From Nitriliruptoraceae bacterium (GTDB taxonomy: Bacteria; Actinomycetota; Nitriliruptoria; Nitriliruptorales; Nitriliruptoraceae), in contig PWEU01000311.1 of the NCBI GenBank assembly GCA_003554005.1, positions 1 to 8,688 of the forward strand: a stretch of DNA of 8,688 bases, read 5' to 3'. Below are positions 1-5,385 of the stretch, one piece after another; the first letter of the stretch is position 1; each line of letters starts with the position of its first letter. The notes beneath the pieces are model-generated. The model made no database searches and had not been told where the DNA came from. It saw only the letters and a list, made by a program, of their open reading frames with translations. The translations under genes were made by a program, and so were the position numbers.

Positions 1-18
1 CCGTCAGCGGCCGGCTGG

Positions 19-1314
19 TTACCCCGCACGACGCCCGTCGGTCAGCACGTCGCCCAGCACCGCGGCCACCTCGGGATCCCGAGGCAGCCGAACGTGGCTC
101 GCGCCCACGGCGGTGATCCGCGCGGGCGCTGCTCCCTCGATGCGGCGCCATCGGCCAGCACCCGTGGCGGAACTCGAGCGCACGAGCGCGTCGCCGAGCA
201 CCGCGTTGAGCGGGTGGCTGGGGTCGGGGCGGAGCCGACCGACGACGAGGTGGTGTCGGGCCCCAACCAGCCACGGAGCATCGACGGGTCGCCCCGTCAG
301 CAGCCCGTCCACCCGACCTTCCGGCCACGCAGCCGCTTCGGTCGTCCCGAACCGCAGGTCCTTGATCCCCTGGGCCCGCACGTCCAGCAACGACCCGAAC
401 GGTGCGGCCTGCCGTGAGGTCTGCCGCAGCGTCCAGCTCGTGACGTTGGCGACCTTCTCCAGCCACGACCCCAGATGGGGGGTGCCGAGGTAGAGGAGGT
501 CGTCCAGCCGGTCCAGCCACCGGGCCCCGCGGTCGACCGCCGCCGCGCAGGCCACCCGCAACAGCAGCCCGCCCATGGAGTGCCCGACGAACGTGAGCGA
601 GGTCACCGGGACCGGCCACGACGTGACCACTGCCTCCAACGCGGCATCCAGGTCGCGGCCGTTGCGCTCGATGGTGCGGCCGGTGGCGTAGCGCACGAGC
701 AGCGGGGTCGCCCCGGACGCCTCAACGGCCACCGGCAGGCACGCGGTCCCATCGGTCCGCTCGTCGCTCGAGAACCACACCTGCTCGGTGTCGACAAGGC
801 CGTGGACGAACACCACCAGCCGGGAGCCCGCCCTCGGCACAGCCGCTGCCAGCTCCATCGGCGCAACTGGCCCGGACCGACCGGGGTAGCGCAGCGACAG
901 CTCCTCCTCGAAGGCCGGTGCCGCCGACAGCAGCTCCGGTGACAGCACTCCCTGCGCGATGGCCCGCGCTTTGATCGCGGCGCGGGACGGCGGTGGCGTC
1001 ACGGCCGGGGCAACCTGCGCGACCGGAGTGACCTCACTGCTCGCGGTCGCAGCGGCACGACGATGCGGGAGCTGGCAAACGGCGGCGGCGACCTCGCCCG
1101 CGCCTCGCAGTCCCATCCGGACGGCCTGGTAAGCGCCCGCGGTCACGGCGTCGCTGTAGGGCTGCACCGGCCGCCCGAGCGGGCCGAGCCACCGGTAGAC
1201 ACCGTCGCTGACCGCCCGGTGGACGTCCTCGACCGCGGTGACGACGACCTGATCGGCCACCGCGGCCGTCAACCTCGACCACGAGGCCGCGACGCTTCCG
1301 ACCGCCTCGCTCAC
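19..1314 (-). CDS. PGAP1-like alpha/beta hydrolase (esterase/lipase fold)
   Basis: This is a predicted serine hydrolase of 431 residues. An oxyanion-type HG motif (VVFVHGLVDTEQVW) lies near residues 168-181. The nucleophile elbow is GHSMGG with Ser246, followed by a YLGTPHLGSW block near 275-284 that is typical of PGAP1-like and related lipases. The probable catalytic His is in GASHVRLP (His407). The acidic triad member cannot be assigned by eye. The first ~140 residues carry no lipase motif: they are a helical segment rich in Ala, Val and Arg, then a Pro/Ala-rich linker. No signal peptide is visible, so the enzyme is probably cytoplasmic or peripheral. I chose the GTG at 1314 because AGGAG sits 5 nt upstream; an in-frame ATG at 1386 has no such site and would overlap the likely promoter. 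The substrate is unknown. The family call is firm, the exact reaction is not. Confidence 0.87.
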   Translation of the reverse strand: MSEAVGSVAASWSRLTAAVADQVVVTAVEDVHRAVSDGVYRWLGPLGRPVQPYSDAVTAGAYQAVRMGLRGAGEVAAAVCQLPHRRAAATASSEVTPVAQVAPAVTPPPSRAAIKARAIAQGVLSPELLSAAPAFEEELSLRYPGRSGPVAPMELAAAVPRAGSRLVVFVHGLVDTEQVWFSSDERTDGTACLPVAVEASGATPLLVRYATGRTIERNGRDLDAALEAVVTSWPVPVTSLTFVGHSMGGLLLRVACAAAVDRGARWLDRLDDLLYLGTPHLGSWLEKVANVTSWTLRQTSRQAAPFGSLLDVRAQGIKDLRFGTTEAAAWPEGRVDGLLTGRPVDAPWLVGARHHLVVGRLRPDPSHPLNAVLGDALVRSSSATGAGRWRRIEGAAPARITAVGASHVRLPRDPEVAAVLGDVLTDGRRAG

Positions 1315-1341
1315 CTCGGCTCCTCGCTCGCGGCCGTGGGG

Positions 1342-1371
1342 ACGATAGTGCCGAACGCCTGTCTGCGTCCA
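1342..1371 (-). promoter_or_regulatory. Candidate sigma-A-type promoter of the hydrolase gene
   Basis: On the minus strand a -35-like TGGACG (1371-1366) is followed after 18 nt by TATCGT (1347-1342), which fits the actinobacterial TAnnnT -10 pattern. The start of transcription would fall near 1335, ahead of the AGGAG site and the GTG at 1314. This is read by eye and short motifs arise by chance. Confidence 0.4.
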
Positions 1372-1417
1372 TGACCAAAGCCTCACGGAGTCGGGTCAGA
1401 TGTGGCTCCATGGGCCG

Positions 1418-1557
1418 GACGCTTACCGTTAGCGTCTCGGACAAGGTCTCACGCCGAGGCGACGGGGCCTCGACGAGAGCCCGCGAGAGCGGGTCGATCG
1501 CACCCGCACCGACGACGACGCGTCGTCGCCTGTCCACTACGAGACCAGGGAGAGACC
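1418..1557 (+). promoter_or_regulatory. Promoter-like element and hairpin-rich leader of the 140-aa membrane protein gene
   Basis: An inverted repeat GACGCT/AGCGTC (1418-1423 with 1431-1436) contains the -10-like hexamers TACCGT and TAGCGT. Three further foldable elements follow. The first is CGAGGC/GCCTCG (1455-1460 with 1467-1472). The second is CCCGC-GAGA-GCGGG (1480-1493), a GNRA-type tetraloop. The third is a perfect 16-bp palindrome at 1513-1528. GGTCTC at 1445-1450 is complementary to GAGACC at 1541-1546 and again at 1552-1557, which brackets the ribosome binding site AGGGAGAG (1547-1554). A regulated leader or an operator are both possible. I recognise no known riboswitch family here. 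Confidence 0.35.
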
Positions 1558-1980
1558 ATGAACAGCCGCACGCTCGCATCCATCGGCGCCATCGTGCTCG
1601 GGGTGCTACTGATAGTCGGCAGCATCGGGACCTGGATACTGGTCAGCACCACGCTGTCCGACCAGAACATCACCACACCCGAGGACGCGGTCTGCCTACC
1701 GGACACCGAGGTGAACGGCCCGTTCTCGGCGTACTGCCAGGCCGAGACCATCGACCGCAACGTCCGTGAGATCACCGGCGGTCTGACCTACGCCGAGCTG
1801 CCCCGCGACGACGAGCGCCGCGGGACGGCGCAGAACGCCGCCTTCCTGCAGGCTTCGCTGTTCACGTCCGTGCTGTCCTTCGGTGTCGCCGCGATGGCCT
1901 TCGGCATGGGGGTGATCTTCATCCTGATCGGGCTGGGGATGCGCGACGTCAAGGAGCAGTTGGCGACGCCGCAGCGGTAG
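1558..1980 (+). CDS. Two-helix membrane protein ('aromatic ring-opening dioxygenase LigA'-labelled actinobacterial family)
   Basis: This is a 140-residue protein with one membrane helix near residues 8-31, an extracytoplasmic loop of about 70 residues, a second helix near 102-126, and a short basic cytoplasmic tail (MRDVKEQLATPQR). The loop contains VNGPFSAYCQAETI and a GGLTYAELPRDD segment, then NAAFLQASLFTSVLSFGVAAMA leading into helix two. This pattern matches, from memory, a common actinobacterial membrane family often mislabelled as a LigA ring-opening dioxygenase; nothing here looks like a dioxygenase. Two loop cysteines (Cys46 and Cys60) could form a disulfide. The ATG at 1558 is preceded by AGGGAGAG, and the first helix starts directly after it, so longer in-frame readings from 1402 are unlikely. 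The function is unknown. Confidence 0.85.
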   Translation: MNSRTLASIGAIVLGVLLIVGSIGTWILVSTTLSDQNITTPEDAVCLPDTEVNGPFSAYCQAETIDRNVREITGGLTYAELPRDDERRGTAQNAAFLQASLFTSVLSFGVAAMAFGMGVIFILIGLGMRDVKEQLATPQR

Positions 1981-2018
1981 CCGCCGCTGGACGCCGACGG
2001 GCGTCACGACCACGCTGC

Positions 2019-2054
2019 GCGGGCGGCGGGACCGGACCCGGTCCCGCCGCCCGC
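2019..2054. terminator. GC-rich hairpin between convergent genes, probable bidirectional terminator
   Basis: A perfect 15-bp inverted repeat, GCGGGCGGCGGGACC (2019-2033) with GGTCCCGCCGCCCGC (2040-2054), encloses a 6-nt loop. It lies 38 nt past the stop of the plus-strand membrane gene and about 70 nt past the stop of the converging minus-strand gene. There is no T-tract on either side, which is usual for hairpin terminators in high-GC Actinomycetota. Confidence 0.65.
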
Positions 2055-2125
2055 CCGTGTCGGCTCCCGTTGCGGCCGGGCGCTGGCGGCCGAGCCCGAG
2101 AGATCGATCGAAGGGGCGCCGACGG

Positions 2126-2626
2126 TCACCACCCCAGGTCGCGCCCCCGGTGCGGCCCCCACGACCACCGGTGCACGATCGGCTGCACCTGCCACGGGTG
2201 GGCCGCGGCCCGCAGCACCGCGATCGTGGCGACGAGGATCACCACGGCGACCCCAGCCGCGGCCAGCAGCATCACCCCGGACAGGAACGCGGCGACGACG
2301 GAGACGGCCCCGAAGCTGATGATCGCGTCGAAGGGCACCTGCCGGCACCGCCGGGTCAGCATGACCGCACCGATCACCCGGCCCATCGACAGCGCGGAGG
2401 CCACGGTGACACCGAAGAGCAGGAACAGCCCCGAGATGGCGGTCACCTCAGCCCAGCCATCACCTGCCAGCACCAGCTCGACCAGCAGCACCGCGCCCAG
2501 GGTCACCGACACCACCTCGACGACCGCGGCCACCGGGGTGCGGCGCGCCGGGTCCCGGAACCGGAGCGCCAGCGCCACCAGCGCGAGCGCCGTCACGAGC
2601 GGGATCGCCACCTCGAACCGCGTCAC
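2126..2626 (-). CDS. Hypothetical integral membrane protein, four to five helices
   Basis: This is a 166-residue protein I do not recognise. Hydrophobic segments lie near residues 5-22, 31-53, 61-80 and 101-140; the last is long enough for two helices. Basic stretches (RFRDPARR after helix one, TRRCRQ near 91-96) suggest cytoplasmic loops. The last ~24 residues are rich in His, Trp and Arg (HPWQVQ, HRWSWGPHRGRD) and hydrophilic. The GTG start at 2626 is supported by GGAGG 6 nt upstream (2637-2633 on the minus strand). An ATG at 2630 is out of frame. The gene is divergent from the tRNA-dihydrouridine synthase gene, with 97 bp between the start codons. A small transporter subunit or a membrane scaffold are both possible, with no motif to decide. 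Confidence 0.75.
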   Translation of the reverse strand: MTRFEVAIPLVTALALVALALRFRDPARRTPVAAVVEVVSVTLGAVLLVELVLAGDGWAEVTAISGLFLLFGVTVASALSMGRVIGAVMLTRRCRQVPFDAIISFGAVSVVAAFLSGVMLLAAAGVAVVILVATIAVLRAAAHPWQVQPIVHRWSWGPHRGRDLGW

Positions 2627-2709
2627 ACATCGCCTCCGGACCCCTCGCCTGCGACTCGCCGCCGCTCAGGATGCCACCTCGACGTCCACGGGGTATGCCC
2701 GATCGACGG

Positions 2710-2715
2710 TAGCGT
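2710..2715 (+). promoter_or_regulatory. Candidate -10 element for a leaderless dus-maf transcript
   Basis: TAGCGT fits the TAnnnT -10 pattern and ends 8 nt before the ATG at 2724, so transcription would start at or within 2-3 nt of the start codon. No Shine-Dalgarno sequence is visible before this ATG, which agrees with leaderless initiation. No clear -35 element lies at the right distance. Confidence 0.42.
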
Positions 2716-2723
2716 CCGCTGGC

Positions 2724-3884
2724 ATGCTGACCTCCGCTGCACCGACCCAGCACCCCGGGCTGACCCTCGGGCGGCTCCAGGTGTGGCCACCGGTGGTGCT
2801 CGCTCCGATGGCCGGGGTGACCAACGTGGCGTTCCGCTCGCTGTGCCGGCGACACGGCGGCGGGCTGTACGTCTCCGAGATGGTCGGCGCTCGGGGGCTG
2901 CTGGAGGGGGACGCCCGTTCGCAGCTCAAGGCTGCCTTCGGGCCGGACGAGACGCCGCGCTCGATCCAGCTCTACGGCACCGCCCCCGCGGACACCGCCG
3001 CGGCGGTCCGGCTGCTGGTGGCGCCGGAGCCGGAGAGCACCCGCGCCCCGGTCGACCACATCGATCTGAACTTCGGCTGCCCCGCACCGAAGGTGACCCG
3101 TCACGGTGGAGGGGCCGCTCTGCCCTGGCACACCGCCCTCTACGCCGACATCGTCGCGATGGCGGTGGCTGCCGCCGGTGACGTGCCCGTCACGGTCAAG
3201 CTCCGGCTCGGGATCGACGCCGCGCCCCTGACCTACCTCGAGGCGGGCCGCATCGCCGAGGACCTCGGCGTCGCGGCCGTCGCGCTCCACGCCCGGACCG
3301 CCGAGGACCGCTACGGCCCGCCGGCCGCCTGGGAGCACATCGCCCGCCTCGTCGACACCGTGACCATCCCCGTGCTCGGCAACGGCGACATCTGGGAGGC
3401 TGCCGACGCGTTGCGCATGCAGGCCGAGACCGGCTGTGCCGGCGTGGTCGTCGGCCGAGGCTGCCTGGGCCGTCCCTGGTTGTTCCGGGACCTCGCCGCC
3501 GCCTTCGACGGGCAGGACATCCCCCCGGCCCCGAGCCTCGGGGAGGTCGCCGACCTGCTCAGCGAGCACGCCCGGCTGCTGGTCGACCACCTCGGCGCCG
3601 ACACCGGGCTCCGGGAGCTGCGCAAGCACACCGGGTGGTACCTCCAGGGCTTCGCCGTCGGCAAGCCGGTGCGGCGGGCGCTGCACCAGGTGAGCACCCT
3701 CGCGGAGCTCGAGCACCTCCTGGCCGGTCTCGACCGCGGCCTCGCTTTCGACGAGTCCCTCCGGCGGCAGCCCCGGGGCCACACCACCCGGCCCAAGCGG
3801 GTGATCCTGCCGACCGGCTGGCTGGAGACCCGGTCCCACGGCGCGAGCCTCTCCCCCGACGGCGCGGTGGTCTCCGGTGGCTGA
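2724..3884 (+). CDS. dusB: tRNA-dihydrouridine synthase (DusB-type)
   Basis: This FMN-dependent enzyme reduces specific uridines to dihydrouridine in the D-loop of tRNAs, using NADPH; it acts in the cytoplasm. It has 386 residues, slightly long for the family. The TIM barrel opens with VVLAPMAGVTN (residues 24-34, FMN phosphate region). The catalytic loop is DLNFGCPAPKVTRHGGGAAL with Cys119 as the proton donor. Further family motifs are VTVKLRLG (156-163), ALHART (187-192), VLGNGDI (217-223) and VVVGRGCLGRPW (241-252). The C-terminal helical RNA-binding part includes RELRKHTGWYLQGF near 297-310. A tail ending in LPTGWLETR plus 17 further residues closes it. The ATG at 2724 is the natural start, directly before the barrel. 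The gene overlaps maf by 8 bp. Which uridine it modifies cannot be told from sequence alone. Confidence 0.95.
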   Translation: MLTSAAPTQHPGLTLGRLQVWPPVVLAPMAGVTNVAFRSLCRRHGGGLYVSEMVGARGLLEGDARSQLKAAFGPDETPRSIQLYGTAPADTAAAVRLLVAPEPESTRAPVDHIDLNFGCPAPKVTRHGGGAALPWHTALYADIVAMAVAAAGDVPVTVKLRLGIDAAPLTYLEAGRIAEDLGVAAVALHARTAEDRYGPPAAWEHIARLVDTVTIPVLGNGDIWEAADALRMQAETGCAGVVVGRGCLGRPWLFRDLAAAFDGQDIPPAPSLGEVADLLSEHARLLVDHLGADTGLRELRKHTGWYLQGFAVGKPVRRALHQVSTLAELEHLLAGLDRGLAFDESLRRQPRGHTTRPKRVILPTGWLETRSHGASLSPDGAVVSGG

Positions 3885-4467
3885 ACCGCACCTGGTGCTG
3901 GCCTCCGGGAGCCCGCGGCGAGCCGATCTGCTCGCCCGGCTCGGCCTCCACCCCGAGATCCGTGCCGCCGCCGTCGACGAGACCCCGCTCGCTGGTGAGT
4001 CGCCCCTGGAGCTGGTGATCCGCCTCGCCGACGCCAAAGCCCGGGCCGTGCGGCACCCATCCGCCGACGAGGTGGTCCTGGCGGCGGACACGATGGTCGT
4101 CGTCGACGACGAGGCGCTCGGCAAACCCCGCGACGACGCCGCGGCCGCCGGGATGCTCCGGCGGTTGTCGGGTCGGACCCACCAGGTGCTGACGGCGTTG
4201 GCGGTCCACCGCGGGCCGAGCCAGCACCGCACGACCGTGACCACCCGGGTGCGCTTCCGCGCGCTCACCGACAACGAGGTGGCCTGGTACCTGGCGACCG
4301 GGGAGCCACATGATAAGGCCGGGGCCTATGCGCTACAGGGCGCGGGCGCAGCGCTCGTCGACCATCTCGACGGCAGCGACACCAACGTGATCGGGCTGCC
4401 CCTGGCGGCGACGGTGCAGCTGCTCCGACGCGCCGGGCTGGACGTGCTGGCGCCGCCGCGGCTCTGA
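3877..4467 (+). CDS. maf: Maf family nucleoside triphosphate pyrophosphatase (dTTP/UTP type)
   Basis: This 196-residue house-cleaning enzyme hydrolyses non-canonical or excess nucleoside triphosphates to the monophosphate and pyrophosphate. The full set of Maf motifs is present: LASGSPRR (8-15), VDET (33-36), LAADTMV (68-74), LGKP (81-84), SGRTHQV (98-104), TGEPHDKAGAYALQG (141-155) and DGSDTNVIGLP (165-175). The EPxDKAGAY block is the form found in the YhdE-like dTTP/UTP pyrophosphatases rather than the YceF-like m7GTP enzymes; that assignment rests on family knowledge. The GTG start at 3877 lies inside the end of dusB (stop at 3882-3884), which suggests translational coupling, and the Shine-Dalgarno site is weak. 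Maf homologues have also been tied to septum formation in some bacteria. Confidence 0.94.
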   Translation: MAEPHLVLASGSPRRADLLARLGLHPEIRAAAVDETPLAGESPLELVIRLADAKARAVRHPSADEVVLAADTMVVVDDEALGKPRDDAAAAGMLRRLSGRTHQVLTALAVHRGPSQHRTTVTTRVRFRALTDNEVAWYLATGEPHDKAGAYALQGAGAALVDHLDGSDTNVIGLPLAATVQLLRRAGLDVLAPPRL

Positions 4468-4468
4468 C

Positions 4469-4489
4469 CGGGCAGGGTCAGCCTGCCCG
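4469..4489. terminator. Perfect 8-bp hairpin between maf and the PGPGW gene, bidirectional terminator
   Basis: CGGGCAGG (4469-4476) pairs perfectly with CCTGCCCG (4482-4489) around a 5-nt loop. It begins 2 nt after the maf stop and includes the stop codon of the opposing gene (4480-4478), so one hairpin can serve both convergent transcripts. There is no T-tract. Confidence 0.65.
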
Positions 4490-5203
4490 CTCGTAGCCGT
4501 CGTCGGAGCTGCCGTGCTGATCGTCCACCGGTGCCTCCGCGCTGTCCTCAGGGCGCCGCCGAGACCAGGCAGTGCGGGCCCAGCTGATGAAGCGTTCGGC
4601 CTGGCGGTTCGCCCACACGTGGACATCACGGGCCCCCTCGTACTCCCGTGCCAGGATGGCGATGCCGGCAACGCCGGTCAGCGCCCCGGGCCCGGGCACG
4701 AAGGGTGAGGCGAAGGCCAGGCTGACCAGCAGCACCATCACCCCGACCACGGTGACCCAGATCCGTCGGGCGTGGTCCTTGACGCCCCTTGGGACCGGCG
4801 GCAGCGGCGAGGTCTGGCTCGGGTCGAAGGTCGCCGGAGCGCCGACGTTCTGACGGACCAACGCCGACAACACGCGGCCGGCGGCGCGCGAGCGGGCACG
4901 GGTGGTCAGCGACAGCTCGGCCACGACCTCCTCGCCGTCACCGTTGAGGCGGACCCCGACGGTCTCCGGGGTCGCCCGGTCGAGCTCGAAGCGCACCAGC
5001 GACCCGAGCTGGGTGTGGGTATCCGCCACGCTGGGGCTCGCGATGTGCAGCAGGCAGCGATGGTCGGTCCCCACGAGCACCGCCGGTGCCCGGACCCCGG
5101 GCACCTTCGCGTGCGCCCAGGCCTGCAGGGACTCGTCACCGTCGAACTCGGAGCGCAGAGGACCGAGCCCCAAGCCTTCCCGGAAGCGTGCGACAGGTCC
5201 CAT
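4478..5203 (-). CDS. PGPGW-motif membrane protein with an extra N-terminal soluble domain
   Basis: This is a 241-residue protein. The C-terminal half matches the PGPGW-type putative transmembrane family. A helix lies near residues 148-166 (RIWVTVVGVMVLLVSLAFAS), then VPGPGALTGVAGIAILAREYEGA (169-191) forms the signature turn and second hydrophobic segment, followed by an amphipathic VWANRQAERFISWART stretch. The family's exact role is unknown. The first ~125 residues are soluble with beta-rich patterns (AVLVGTDHRCLLHIAS, LVRFELDRA, EVVAELSL) that read like a PH-like domain; that is my inference. Residues 126-146 form a Pro/Arg linker, and the last 25 residues are acidic and polar. The ATG at 5203 has no Shine-Dalgarno site but a -10 element lies right before it, which suggests a leaderless message. 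The gene is divergent from the NlpC/P60 gene. Confidence 0.84.
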   Translation of the reverse strand: MGPVARFREGLGLGPLRSEFDGDESLQAWAHAKVPGVRAPAVLVGTDHRCLLHIASPSVADTHTQLGSLVRFELDRATPETVGVRLNGDGEEVVAELSLTTRARSRAAGRVLSALVRQNVGAPATFDPSQTSPLPPVPRGVKDHARRIWVTVVGVMVLLVSLAFASPFVPGPGALTGVAGIAILAREYEGARDVHVWANRQAERFISWARTAWSRRRPEDSAEAPVDDQHGSSDDGYERAG

Positions 5204-5209
5204 GAGCGC

Positions 5210-5215
5210 AGCTTA
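5210..5215 (-). promoter_or_regulatory. Candidate -10 element for leaderless PGPGW-gene transcript
   Basis: On the minus strand TAAGCT (5215-5210) ends exactly 6 nt before the ATG at 5203. That is the spacing expected if transcription starts at the A of the start codon. No purine-rich ribosome binding site is present. No good -35 is seen 16-19 nt upstream. Confidence 0.5.
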
Positions 5216-5299
5216 CGGGTCGGGTCGGACACCCCGGCGTCCAGCGGACGGTGGCCGCGCTCACCGGCGTGCCTGAGTCGCACGACCACGACGCCTGCT

Positions 5300-5328
5300 G
5301 GGACGACCCGCCATCTCCACGCTAGTTT
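5300..5328 (+). promoter_or_regulatory. Candidate promoter of the NlpC/P60 gene
   Basis: TAGTTT at 5323-5328 is the most AT-rich spot in the 182-bp divergent intergenic region and fits the TAnnnT -10 pattern. A weak -35-like GGGACG (5300-5305) lies 17 nt upstream. The leader would be about 50 nt and contains GAGGTGA (5378-5384) just before the GTG start. Confidence 0.42.
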
Positions 5329-5385
5329 CCCCCACCGACCGAGCCCGCCCCAGCCCGGGCCGCACAACCCGCACAACGAGGTGAC

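Noticed and set aside
1402..1557. N-terminal extension of the 140-aa membrane protein to an ATG at 1402
   Set aside because: The extra residues are Arg-rich with no membrane character, and the ATG at 1558 has a good ribosome binding site and starts directly before the first helix.
2057..3181. Long plus-strand frames upstream of and overlapping dus, including an N-terminal extension of dus from 2070
   Set aside because: The extension runs antisense through the minus-strand membrane gene and adds low-complexity Ser/Thr/Arg sequence. The dus barrel begins just after the ATG at 2724.
2460..4274. A 604-codon minus-strand open frame opposite dus and maf
   Set aside because: It is antisense to two genes with complete family motifs. 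Its translation is low-complexity Gly/Ala/Arg with no recognisable domain, as expected for shadow frames in very GC-rich DNA.
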